NCBI GenBank assembly: GCA_002841115.1
Contig: PHEC01000033.1
Span: 1-44,975 of the forward strand
Origin: Alphaproteobacteria bacterium HGW-Alphaproteobacteria-6
Lineage (GTDB): Bacteria; Pseudomonadota; Alphaproteobacteria; Rhodobacterales; Rhodobacteraceae
Length of the DNA stretch: 44,975 nt
Direction: 5' to 3'
How positions within the stretch are numbered: the first letter of the stretch is position 1; every line of letters starts with the position of its first letter. Positions 1 through 8,697 of this stretch are shown here, in pieces. The position numbers and the translations under genes were made by a program. The notes below the pieces were generated by a model. The model did not search any database and was not told the DNA's origin. It saw only the letters and a program-made list of their open reading frames with translations.

Positions 1-97
1 CGTTCATTCGCATTCACGCGACCCACTCTAACCTTCTGATTTCGCATGTCCGAATAGCGCAAAACCGGTTCCCACTTTTGCGCGACATGCTCTAGCA
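1..97. repeat. Intergenic palindromic repeat R1, copy A (may extend past the window edge)
   Basis: Colinear with 38904..39000 (86 of 97 positions identical by eye). Contains hairpin arms GCATGTC..GCGCAAAA / TTTTGCGC GACATGC around CCGGTTCCCAC. Confidence 0.85.
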
Positions 98-409
98 GGT
101 TGCTGAAAAAGTCACGCGTCCAGCCGTTTCCAGCCACCAGATCGGAAATCCGTTCCGCGCCACGCTCCCCACAAGCCCGGGCCCGGGCGACCAGCCCGGG
201 CCGCGCCCGACCCTCCCCCCGGGAGGGCGCATTGCAATGGCGCAGATTGCTCGACGGCTGGAATGGCCTGGCCGCCATAAAGCATCGCAGCCCCGGCGTG
301 GCAAAGCGCCCCCCCAGGGTCGGGCGCGTCCCTCGGCGCCAGGATCAGATGGCACGACCGGAAAAGTTTCCTCGCCAGACACCGCCCGAACTCCTTTTTC
401 AGCAGCCCC
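98..409. mobile_element. Candidate MITE-like or degenerate IS remnant with short terminal inverted repeats
   Basis: GCTGAAAAAG at 102-111 and its inverse CTTTTTCAGC at 394-403; GC-rich non-coding interior ending at the SDR stop codon. No transposase ORF. Confidence 0.4.
275..340. repeat. Intergenic repeat R2, copy 1
   Basis: ATAAAGCAtCGCAGCCCCGGCGTGgCAAaGCGCCCCCCCAGGGTCGGGCGCGTCCCTC is nearly identical to 18210..18275. Confidence 0.75.
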
Positions 410-1159
410 TCAGATTGCGGTATAGCCGCCATCCGCCGTCAGGACGGTGCCGGTGATGTAGCTGGCCGCGTCCGAAGCCAGGAATGCCACCGCCAGCGCA
501 ATCTCGCGCGGGTCGGCCAGCCGTCCCATCGGGATGCCGCGCAACCAGGTGTCGAACCATTCGGGCTTCGAGCGGCCCAGCAGCGTCAACTCGGTCGCGG
601 TATAGCCGGGCGCGACCGCGTTCACCCGAACCTTTCCCGCCCATTCCACCGCCAGCGATCGGGTCAAGAGGTTCACCCCGGCCTTGGCCGCGTTGTAGGC
701 GGCCTGCGGTTGCGGATGCACCGCCACCTCGCCGCAGATCGAACTGATGTTGACCACCGATCCCGCGCCCGCCGCCACCATGTGCCGCCCGAAGGCGCGC
801 GCGGTGTGAAAGACCCCGTGCAGGTTGACCTCGATCACCCGCCGCCAGTCGGCCAGATTGACCTCGAGCGCCGGCGCGTTCTGCACGATGCCGGCGTTGT
901 TGACCAGAATCGCCGGCGCGCCATGGTCGCGCGCCAGCCCGGCGGCGGCGGCCTCGGCCGCCTCGGCATCGGTCACGTCAAGCGCCAGCGCCACGCCGTT
1001 CAGCGTCGCGGCAAGCGCCGTTGCCGCCGCCAGGTTGCGGTCGGCGATCACCACCCTGGCGCCGCCCTCGGCCAGCACCTCGGCAATCGCGCGGCCAATG
1101 CCCGCGGCACCGCCGGTGACCACCGCCAGCCGTCCGGTCAGATCGAATTCGCGGATCAT
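410..1159 (-). CDS. SDR family NAD(P)-dependent oxidoreductase
   Basis: 249 aa; TGGAAGIGRAIA cofactor motif, NNAG, YNAAK active site, C-terminal DGGYTAI. Confidence 0.93.
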   Translation of the reverse strand: MIREFDLTGRLAVVTGGAAGIGRAIAEVLAEGGARVVIADRNLAAATALAATLNGVALALDVTDAEAAEAAAAGLARDHGAPAILVNNAGIVQNAPALEVNLADWRRVIEVNLHGVFHTARAFGRHMVAAGAGSVVNISSICGEVAVHPQPQAAYNAAKAGVNLLTRSLAVEWAGKVRVNAVAPGYTATELTLLGRSKPEWFDTWLRGIPMGRLADPREIALAVAFLASDAASYITGTVLTADGGYTAI

Positions 1160-2646
1160 CCAAGCACCCCCTTCAAGGCCGGATAGAGCGCGCGGTAGCG
1201 CTGGAATATCTCGTCATAGCGCGCCACGTTTTCGGGCCGCGGATCGATGCTGGTGCCGGGACGGACCATGGCGCTGATCCCGTCGTCGATGCTGGCAAAG
1301 CGGCCCGCGCCATGTGCGGCCAGAACCGCGGACCCGGTCGACGGCGCATCGGCCGAGGCCGGAATCCGCACCGGCAGGCCGGCGGTATCGGCGTGGATCT
1401 GCATCCACAGGCGCGAGGCCGTGGCCCCGCCGCCGACCGTGATCTCGGTCGAGGCATAGCCGCCCGCCCTGAACGCCTCCAGGATCGCGCGGGTGCCGAA
1501 ACCGATGCCTTCCATGATCGCGCGAAACACATGATGCGGCTCGTGCGCCAGGGTCAGGCCGATGATCGCGCCGCGCGACAAAGGGTCGGTATAGGGCGTG
1601 CGATTGCCCTGGAAATGGTCCTGCACGATCAGACCGTCACTGCCGGGCGCCAGGGCCTCGGCCTTGCGGTTCAGCGCGTCGAGGTCCAGCGAGCCGCCGC
1701 AAAAGCGCCGTAGCCAGTTGATGATCGACCCGGTCGAGGTCTGGCCGCCCTCGACGATCCAGCGGCCGGGATAGACGATGTCGGGATAGGCGCCCCAGAC
1801 CCCCGGCGCATGCAGGGGCGCCTCGGTGACGCCGAACTGCAGATGCGACGATCCGGTGATCAGCGCCAGTTGCCCGGGCTGCGCCACGCCCAGCCCGATC
1901 ATCCCGATCAGCGCATCGGCCCCGCCCTGCACCACCTTGACCGAAGGCCTCAGCCCCAGCGCATGGGCGGCGGCAACGGTCAGCGTGCCCACCACCTCGC
2001 CCGGCGGCACCACGCGGGCGGGCCATTTGCCGGCCAGATCCTCGATCCCCAGCGCCCGCAGGATGCCCAGCGCCCAGCCGCCGTCGCGGCTGGAATAATG
2101 CCAGCGCAGGCCGGCGTTATCGAGGCTGGCACAACGCTCGCCGGTCAGCCGCAGGGTCAGGAAATCCTGGTATTCGCAGATCGTCTCGGCCGCGTCATAG
2201 ACCCAGGGTTCGTTGCGCTTCAGCCACAGCGCCTTGGGGATCATCCATTCCGCCGAAACCGGCCCCTTGCCCGCGCCGTTGATCGCCAGCGCCTTGTCGC
2301 CGGTGGCCAGCACCGCATCCGCTTCGGCATGGGCGCGCACATCCATCCACATCAGGGCCGGGCGCAGGGCGCGGCCATCCTTGTCCAGCGCGACCACGGT
2401 GCAACAGGTGGTGGCAAAGCACATCGCCTCGACCTCGGCCGCATCGATGCCGGCATCGGCAATCGCCCCGGCGGTTGCGGCCACCAGCGCCTGCCACCAG
2501 TCCTCGGGGCTCTGCTCCGCCCGCGCGCCGGGAGAAAAGCGGGTTCCGTAAGGCACCGCCTGTTGCCCCAGGCAGCGCCCGGTCAGGTCATGGATGCGGG
2601 CCCGCAGGCTTTCGGTGCCGCCATCGGCGGTCAGGTAATAGGCCAT
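1156..2646 (-). CDS. FGGY-family carbohydrate kinase
   Basis: 496 aa; N-terminal DGGTESLRA phosphate-binding motif, WMDVRA, C-terminal GGGATASRLWMQIHAD typical of FGGY kinases. Overlaps the SDR start by 4 bp. Confidence 0.9.
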   Translation of the reverse strand: MAYYLTADGGTESLRARIHDLTGRCLGQQAVPYGTRFSPGARAEQSPEDWWQALVAATAGAIADAGIDAAEVEAMCFATTCCTVVALDKDGRALRPALMWMDVRAHAEADAVLATGDKALAINGAGKGPVSAEWMIPKALWLKRNEPWVYDAAETICEYQDFLTLRLTGERCASLDNAGLRWHYSSRDGGWALGILRALGIEDLAGKWPARVVPPGEVVGTLTVAAAHALGLRPSVKVVQGGADALIGMIGLGVAQPGQLALITGSSHLQFGVTEAPLHAPGVWGAYPDIVYPGRWIVEGGQTSTGSIINWLRRFCGGSLDLDALNRKAEALAPGSDGLIVQDHFQGNRTPYTDPLSRGAIIGLTLAHEPHHVFRAIMEGIGFGTRAILEAFRAGGYASTEITVGGGATASRLWMQIHADTAGLPVRIPASADAPSTGSAVLAAHGAGRFASIDDGISAMVRPGTSIDPRPENVARYDEIFQRYRALYPALKGVLG

Positions 2647-2685
2647 ATCTCCCTCCCTCGGCGCGCCCGTCCTGCGCGCGTCCCG

Positions 2686-2790
2686 TCAAGCCGGCGCCCG
2701 AAGGTTTTCCGGCGCTTTGCCTGCATGCCTGATGGCCGGGCCGCCGCCCATTTCCACCGCCACCTCCAGCGCCTCGATGGCGTCAGCCAT
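2686..2790 (-). CDS. Candidate 34-aa small ORF, function unknown
   Basis: ATG overlaps the acoC-like stop codon (ATGGCTGA); translation MADAIEALEVAVEMGGGPAIRHAGKAPENLRAPA. Below the length cutoff of the ORF track. Confidence 0.2.
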   Translation of the reverse strand: MADAIEALEVAVEMGGGPAIRHAGKAPENLRAPA

Positions 2791-4036
2791 CGGCGCCTCC
2801 CTTCAGAATCAGATCGACCACCTCGCGCGGGACATCCCATTGCGGCATGTGGCCGGCCGGCAGGAAATGTGCCGCCACCTGCGGCGGCAGGTTCAGCGCA
2901 TCACTGGCAGGGACCACCTGATCCTCGGTGCCGAACAGCGCCATGACCGGGGTCTGCGCGGCAAGAAGGGCAAGCGGGCGCAGGATGTCGATCCGCTGGC
3001 GGCCGTCGGCAGAGGCAAGCGTCCGGGCCAGGTCGACCAGACGCCCCCGCGCCATCTCTGCCGCAAGCTGCGCCAGCGCCGGCTCCGACAGCGCGCCGCC
3101 CTTCGGGCCGAGCCGGCGCAGAAGATGCGCCACCTCGCCCGGGGTTTGCGCCGCGACCATACCCCGCAGGAAGCCGGCGTTGATCCCTGGCCCGCATCCG
3201 GCCGGAGCCAGCAGCACCACGCGCCCGACCCCCGGCCCCAGCCGCCCGGCCGCGGCGACGGCGACCGCGGCGCCAAGGCTGTGGCCGACCAGCGTCACCG
3301 GGCCGGACACTGTCCCGGCCAACCGGGTGACCGCCTCGACCAGCGGTTCCAGATCGGCCGCCTCAAGCGTGGTCGCGCCATGGCCCGGCAGATCGGGCAC
3401 GACCGCGGTATGGCCGGCGCGGGTCAGGGCCGCCGTCAGGTGCGCCCAGGCGTTGCGGTCGCCGGTCAGGCCGTGGATCAGCAGATGCACCCGGCCCGAA
3501 CCGCCCGCCACGGCATAGGCCAGCCGCCCCCCGGGCAGGTCCAGCCAGTTCGGATCGCCGGCGGCGGGCGCGCCGATGGCGCGCTCCACATCCGCCCGCT
3601 CGATCCGTCCGCGCCGGCCAGAACCAGTGATCCCGTCCAGCGCCACGCCGTTTGTGCGCGCGATGCGGCGGGCAAGCGGCGTGGCCCGAAGCGCACCGCC
3701 CTCGGCCCCCGCTGCGACCACGGCGACGGGCTGCGGCACCGCCGTTTCGATTTCCTCGACCGCCGCCTCGCCGTTCCCGGCCCAGTCGCCAACCGCCACC
3801 ACCCGGGCCCGGGCGATCGGCTGACCGACGCCGACCCGGTCGCCCGGCCCGGCGATGACCTCGTCGATGACCCCGTCGCCGAGCGCCGGAAATTCCACCA
3901 CCGTCTTGTCGGTCTCCAGTTCCAGAATCGGCTGGCCGCGCCTGAACGCCTCGCCCGGCGCCACCATCCAGCCGACGATCTGGCCCTCTTGCATGGTTTC
4001 GCCGAGGCGCGGCATGGTCAGGGTCAGGACGGTCAT
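2783..4036 (-). CDS. acoC: Acetoin dehydrogenase-type E2: lipoyl domain fused to alpha/beta hydrolase (AcoC-like)
   Basis: Lipoyl motif ELETDKTVVEF, E3-binding-like segment, hydrolase GHSLGAA motif. Start reassigned to MTVLTLTMPRLGETM, overlapping the E1-beta stop. Confidence 0.88.
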   Translation of the reverse strand: MTVLTLTMPRLGETMQEGQIVGWMVAPGEAFRRGQPILELETDKTVVEFPALGDGVIDEVIAGPGDRVGVGQPIARARVVAVGDWAGNGEAAVEEIETAVPQPVAVVAAGAEGGALRATPLARRIARTNGVALDGITGSGRRGRIERADVERAIGAPAAGDPNWLDLPGGRLAYAVAGGSGRVHLLIHGLTGDRNAWAHLTAALTRAGHTAVVPDLPGHGATTLEAADLEPLVEAVTRLAGTVSGPVTLVGHSLGAAVAVAAAGRLGPGVGRVVLLAPAGCGPGINAGFLRGMVAAQTPGEVAHLLRRLGPKGGALSEPALAQLAAEMARGRLVDLARTLASADGRQRIDILRPLALLAAQTPVMALFGTEDQVVPASDALNLPPQVAAHFLPAGHMPQWDVPREVVDLILKGGADG

Positions 4037-5028
4037 GCCGCGACCCGTCCCGAAACCATCCGCCGCGCGGTATCGGCAATCAGCCGCACCCCCGGAACCG
4101 AGCCGGCCTCGAGCGTCGGCGAAACCGAGATCGGGATATCCTCGCCCGCGACGCGAACCACCGGGTCTTCGAGGAAATCGAAGCATTCCTCGCTGATCCG
4201 CGCCGACAGTTCGGCCGCCACGCCGGCGGTCATCGCGCCTTCCGACACCACCATCGCGCGGCCCACCCTTTCGACATGCTCGCGGATCGGCTCGAAATCC
4301 AGCGGGTTCAGGGTGCGCAGGTCGATGACGGTGGCCTCGATCCCCTCGGCGGCCAGCTTTCCGGCCGCATCCATCACATGATGCAACTGCCGCGAATAGG
4401 TGACGATCACCAGATCCTTGCCGGTGCGCCGCACCGCCGACCGGCCCCAGGGCAGCGGCGGGACATCCAGGTCGACCGTCTCCTTCATCGTGTAAAGCGC
4501 CTTGTGCTCGATGAAGACCACCGGGTCGGGTCGGGTCAGCGCCTGGCGCAGGAGGTGATAGGCATCGGCCACCGTGGCCGGCATCGCCAGCCGCAGGCCG
4601 GGGGTGTGCATCACATAGGCCTCAAGGCTCTGGCTGTGCTGGGCGCCGGCCGACCGCCCGGTGCCGCCCTGCGTGCGAAGCACCATCGGCACGCCGATCT
4701 GGCCGCCGAACATGTAGCGGATCTTGGCGGCCTGATTGCCCAGCTGATCCATCGTCATGCCGATGAAATCGACATACATCAGCTCGGCCACCGGTCGCAG
4801 CCCGGCCATCGCCGCGCCCACCGCGGCGCCGACGATCGCCGGCTCGGAGATCGGGGTGTCGATCACCCGTTCGGCCCCGAACTCCTTGATCAGGTCCTTC
4901 GTCACCGCATAGGCGCCGCCATAGCGCCCGACCTCTTCGCCGATGATCACCACATCGGGGTTTTCGCGCATCGCATTGATCAGCGCCTGACGCAGCGCGT
5001 CGCGGTAGGTGAGTTCCTGAAGTGCCAT
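4033..5028 (-). CDS. acoB: TPP-dependent dehydrogenase E1 beta subunit (AcoB-like)
   Basis: 331 aa; TYRDALRQALINAMRENPDVVIIGEEVGRYGGAY, DTPISEPAIVG. Confidence 0.92.
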   Translation of the reverse strand: MALQELTYRDALRQALINAMRENPDVVIIGEEVGRYGGAYAVTKDLIKEFGAERVIDTPISEPAIVGAAVGAAMAGLRPVAELMYVDFIGMTMDQLGNQAAKIRYMFGGQIGVPMVLRTQGGTGRSAGAQHSQSLEAYVMHTPGLRLAMPATVADAYHLLRQALTRPDPVVFIEHKALYTMKETVDLDVPPLPWGRSAVRRTGKDLVIVTYSRQLHHVMDAAGKLAAEGIEATVIDLRTLNPLDFEPIREHVERVGRAMVVSEGAMTAGVAAELSARISEECFDFLEDPVVRVAGEDIPISVSPTLEAGSVPGVRLIADTARRMVSGRVAA

Positions 5029-5040
5029 TGCGCAGTCTCC

Positions 5041-6087
5041 TCAGTCGCGGGCCAGAACGCGGTCGATGCGGGCGCGCACCGGCTCGGGCTCGGGTTCCTC
5101 GGGGGCGTAGACATCGCGGAACATCGACGACAGCGGCGGTTCCTTCTGCGCGATGGTGAAGTCGATGGCGGCATCCATCTCGGCATCGATCTCGCTGTCC
5201 AGCGCTGCCAGGTCGGTCTCGGCGGCCAGGCCGCGTTGCAACAGCAGGGCGCGGGCATGGGCAACCGGATCCTTCCGGCGACCGGCTTCTTCCTCGGCGG
5301 TATCGCGGTAGGGCGACTTGTCCTTGCGGGCATGGCCGTAGAACCGATAGCAATCGACAGCCAGAAACGCCGGCTGGCCGCGCCGCGCCCCGGCCACCAG
5401 CCGGGCGGCGGCTTCGGCCACCGCTTCCACATCCAGCCCGTCAACGGTTTCCCCCGCCAGGCCGAAGGCCAGCGCGCGTTCATGCAGGCGCGGGTTGGCG
5501 GTGGCCTGATCGATGCGCGTGCCCATGCCGTACTGGTTGTTGATGCAGACGAACAGGCACGGCAGCCGCCAGAGCGCGGCCATGTTCATGCTTTCATAAA
5601 GAATGCCCTGCCCGGTAGCCCCGTCGCCGAAGAACGCCGCCGAAATCCTGCCCGAGCCGAAGTGGCGCGCCGCCAGACCCGCGCCGACCACCGCCGCAAT
5701 GCCGCCGCCGACGATCGCATTGGCCCCGAGATGGCCCAGCCCCATGTCGGCGATATGCATCGAGCCGCCCTTGCCGTGGCAATACCCCGCCTCCTTGCCG
5801 CCGATCTCGGCCATCATCCGCGCCGGGTCGGCGCCGCGGGCCAGAAAGATGCCGTGGCCGCGGTGATGGGTGGTGAAGGTGTCGCCCCCCTCCATCGCGG
5901 CACAGACCCCGGCCGCGGCGCTTTCCTCGCCGATCGACAGGTGCAGCATCGAGCCGGCCGACTGGCCGCGCACGAAAAGCTCTCCCACCCGCTCCTCGAA
6001 GCTGCGGATGCGCCGCATCACCCGGTAATGCCGGGGAAGCGCCGAGTTCGGCCTTGCGGCCGGGTGACGACCCTCGGGTTTGGTCAT
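5041..6087 (-). CDS. acoA: TPP-dependent dehydrogenase E1 alpha subunit (AcoA-like)
   Basis: 348 aa; HHRGHG, GGKEAGYCHGKGGSMH, TPP motif GDGATGQGILYESMNMAALW..NNQYGMGT. Confidence 0.92.
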   Translation of the reverse strand: MTKPEGRHPAARPNSALPRHYRVMRRIRSFEERVGELFVRGQSAGSMLHLSIGEESAAAGVCAAMEGGDTFTTHHRGHGIFLARGADPARMMAEIGGKEAGYCHGKGGSMHIADMGLGHLGANAIVGGGIAAVVGAGLAARHFGSGRISAAFFGDGATGQGILYESMNMAALWRLPCLFVCINNQYGMGTRIDQATANPRLHERALAFGLAGETVDGLDVEAVAEAAARLVAGARRGQPAFLAVDCYRFYGHARKDKSPYRDTAEEEAGRRKDPVAHARALLLQRGLAAETDLAALDSEIDAEMDAAIDFTIAQKEPPLSSMFRDVYAPEEPEPEPVRARIDRVLARD

Positions 6088-6103
6088 CCCTGACTCCGAT
6101 CAT

Positions 6104-7090
6104 TCACAGAAGGTTGAGCTTCGTGCTGCGCGATACGACCGCGACAGCGACGAGAATGATGAGGCCCTTCACGATGGACTGGATGTAGGTGTCCATGCCC
6201 ATCAGGTTCAGGCCGTTGTTGATGGTACCGATGAACAGCGCCCCGCAGAAGGTGCCCGGCACGGTGGCGGTGCCGGGGCGCAGCATGGTCATGCCGATGA
6301 AGACCGTGGCCAGCCCGTCCAGCAGATAGCGCTCGCCGGCATTCGGCTGGCCCGAGCCAAGCCTTGCGGCCAGCAACGTGCCGGCGATCGCGGCGAAAAG
6401 GGCACAGACCACCAGCGCCGCCGCGCGGTAGCGGCGCACCTGCACGCCGGACAGTTCGGCAGCCTTCTGGTTGCCGCCGACCGCGTAGATGTAGCGGCCG
6501 AAGATCGTGCGCTCCATCACGAACCAGGCCAGCAGCACCGCGCCCAGCATGAACCAGGCCAGCAGGGGAATGCCAAGGACGCGGCCCTGACCCAGCCACA
6601 GATAGCTGTCGGGCAGGCCGCCATAGATTGCCCGGCCACCGGTCATCAGAAAATTGATGCCGAACAGGATCGACCCCATCGCCAGCGTCGCGATCAGCGA
6701 CGGGATGCCGACGACGGTCACCAGAAAGGCGTTCACCCCGCCGACCGCCAGACCGGCGCCCAGCCCGGCCAGCAGGGCCAGCGGCAAGGGCGTGCCCGCG
6801 ACCAGCAGCAAGGGCACCAGCACGCCCGCCATCCCGACGGTAAAGCCGACCGACAGGTCCATCTCGCGCGCCGCAAGGCCGAAGGTCAGCCCCGCGCCGA
6901 CGATGGTCAGCATCGATATCTGCTGCGCGATGTTCATCAGGTTCTGCGCGGTCAGGAAGCGATCCACCCCGATGCTGAAACCGGCGAACATCAGGACCAG
7001 CACGACCAGCGTGCTGTAGCGTTGCAAGTAATCCTTGCGGACGACCCCCAGCACCTTGTCGTGGCGGCTTTCAGCCAGGCTCTCGCTCAT
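6104..7090 (-). CDS. Sugar ABC transporter permease (RbsC-like)
   Basis: Start MSESLAESRHD, 4-bp overlap with the ATPase gene; multiple TM segments; GLAAREMDLSVG and YAVGGNQKAAELSGV motifs. Confidence 0.92.
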   Translation of the reverse strand: MSESLAESRHDKVLGVVRKDYLQRYSTLVVLVLMFAGFSIGVDRFLTAQNLMNIAQQISMLTIVGAGLTFGLAAREMDLSVGFTVGMAGVLVPLLLVAGTPLPLALLAGLGAGLAVGGVNAFLVTVVGIPSLIATLAMGSILFGINFLMTGGRAIYGGLPDSYLWLGQGRVLGIPLLAWFMLGAVLLAWFVMERTIFGRYIYAVGGNQKAAELSGVQVRRYRAAALVVCALFAAIAGTLLAARLGSGQPNAGERYLLDGLATVFIGMTMLRPGTATVPGTFCGALFIGTINNGLNLMGMDTYIQSIVKGLIILVAVAVVSRSTKLNLL

Positions 7091-8592
7091 GCTGCGGTTC
7101 CTGAAATGGCGGCGATGAAGCTGCTTTCCGAGAATGCGCCGCCGCGGATCTCGGCGCCCGGCCGCTGGTTGGCGAAGGGGATGACACGATGCGCCACGGA
7201 TTCGATTTCCAGAAGGTCGGACGAGGCGATGACGATCCCCATCCCGGCTGCGGCCAGACGGCGCATCTCGGCATAGATCTCGCCCTTGGCGCCGATATCG
7301 ACGCCTTCGCTCGGCTCGACGAAGATCATCACCCGATAGCGGCCTTCGGCGCCGTAAAGCCATTTGCCGATCGAGATCTTCTGCTTGTTGCCGCCGGACA
7401 GCTCTTTCAGCATCTGCCCGGAGGACTGCGCCTTGACGGTCATCAGCCGCAGCACGCGGCCGGCCTCGGCCTCTTCGCGGCGCGGCGACAGGACGCCGCA
7501 ACCAAGGCTGCCGTGCTGCGGATGCACCATGGCGAGGTTCTCGCGCAGCGTCCAGTCACCGATCAGGGCGTTTTCCATGCGGTGATCCGGCACCAGCGCG
7601 ATGCCGGCGGCCTGCATCCGGTGCGGCGACCCCGGCCTGACCGGGCGGCCTGCCACCTCAAGCGCCGCGCATTTCACGCCGGCGCCGTTGTGCAACGAGC
7701 GGGCGAAACCGAAGTGCCCGGCGCCGGTCAGGCCGATCAGCCCGACGATCTCGCCCGCGCGCAGGGTGAAGTCCGGCACCTGCACCGCACCCACCGACCA
7801 GTCGCGCAGACGCAGCACCACCGGGCCATGCGCCGCGGCGATATCGGCGGTCTTCAGCCGCGCGCCCCCGGCGCGGCGCAGCATCAGCGCGACCATCTCA
7901 TCCTCCGACAGGTCGGACGCCGGCCTAGTGCAGATGTGGCGGCCATCGCGCAGCACCGTGACGGTATCGGACAGGGCGCTGATCTCGCTGAGGAAATGGC
8001 TGACCAGCACGACGCCCACACCGCGCCCGGGCAGGCTGCGGATGATCTGCCAGAGCTGCTGCTTTTCCTGCGCGGGCAAGGTGGCCGTCGGCTCGTCAAG
8101 GATGACGATCCGCGGGCTTCCCCGCAGGGCGCGGACAATCTCGATCACCTTGCGGTCGGCCATCGGCAGGTCGCCGACCGGGCGGGACAGGTCGATCCTC
8201 AGCTTCGGAAACCATGTCTGCATCAGTGCCGTCGCCTGCTGGCGCAACGCCCGGGCGCGGATCAGCACCCCGCCCAGGCGCGGCTCATGGCCGAGCAGGA
8301 TGTTCTCGGCCCCGTTCAGCCCGGGCACCAGGCTGCCCTCCTGGCTGACATGGGCGATGCCCTGGGTCAGCGCCCCGTGCGGCGACCCGAGGCGCACCGG
8401 CCGGCCGCCGATCTCGATCCGGCCGCGGGTCGGTTGCAGACTGCCACCCAGCACGTTGACCAGTGTCGACTTGCCGGCGCCGTTCTCGCCGACAAGGCCA
8501 TGCACTTCGTCGCCGCGAAAGCCGACGCTGACGCCATCCAGCGCCCGGGTGCCGGGGAACTGCACGACGATGTCGGTCAGGCGAATGTCCAT
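7087..8592 (-). CDS. Sugar ABC transporter ATP-binding protein (RbsA-like, two NBDs)
   Basis: 501 aa; GENGAGKSTL Walker A, VILDEPTATL, second-domain LSGGNKQK. Confidence 0.93.
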   Translation of the reverse strand: MDIRLTDIVVQFPGTRALDGVSVGFRGDEVHGLVGENGAGKSTLVNVLGGSLQPTRGRIEIGGRPVRLGSPHGALTQGIAHVSQEGSLVPGLNGAENILLGHEPRLGGVLIRARALRQQATALMQTWFPKLRIDLSRPVGDLPMADRKVIEIVRALRGSPRIVILDEPTATLPAQEKQQLWQIIRSLPGRGVGVVLVSHFLSEISALSDTVTVLRDGRHICTRPASDLSEDEMVALMLRRAGGARLKTADIAAAHGPVVLRLRDWSVGAVQVPDFTLRAGEIVGLIGLTGAGHFGFARSLHNGAGVKCAALEVAGRPVRPGSPHRMQAAGIALVPDHRMENALIGDWTLRENLAMVHPQHGSLGCGVLSPRREEAEAGRVLRLMTVKAQSSGQMLKELSGGNKQKISIGKWLYGAEGRYRVMIFVEPSEGVDIGAKGEIYAEMRRLAAAGMGIVIASSDLLEIESVAHRVIPFANQRPGAEIRGGAFSESSFIAAISGTAA

Positions 8593-8645
8593 GCTGTCCC
8601 TGTTCAGGTGCAGAAAGGTGATGCCGGGGCAAGGGTGCAGGCCCC

Positions 8646-8676
8646 GCGGCAGGGGGGGCGCCCCCCTCCCCGCCGC
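8646..8676. other. Strong GC stem-loop between the SBP gene and the ATPase gene (candidate attenuator or mRNA stabiliser)
   Basis: GCGGC-AG-GGGGGGCGCCCCCC-...-GCCGC, including the perfect palindrome GGGGGGCGCCCCCC at 8653-8666. Confidence 0.5.
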
Positions 8677-8697
8677 CCTGGCCCCGGCAGGGTCGGC

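Noticed and set aside
2783-4186. N-terminal extension of the AcoC ORF to 4186
   Set aside because: The first 50 codons overlap acoB out of frame; the lipoyl domain starts at MTVLTLTMPRLGETM.
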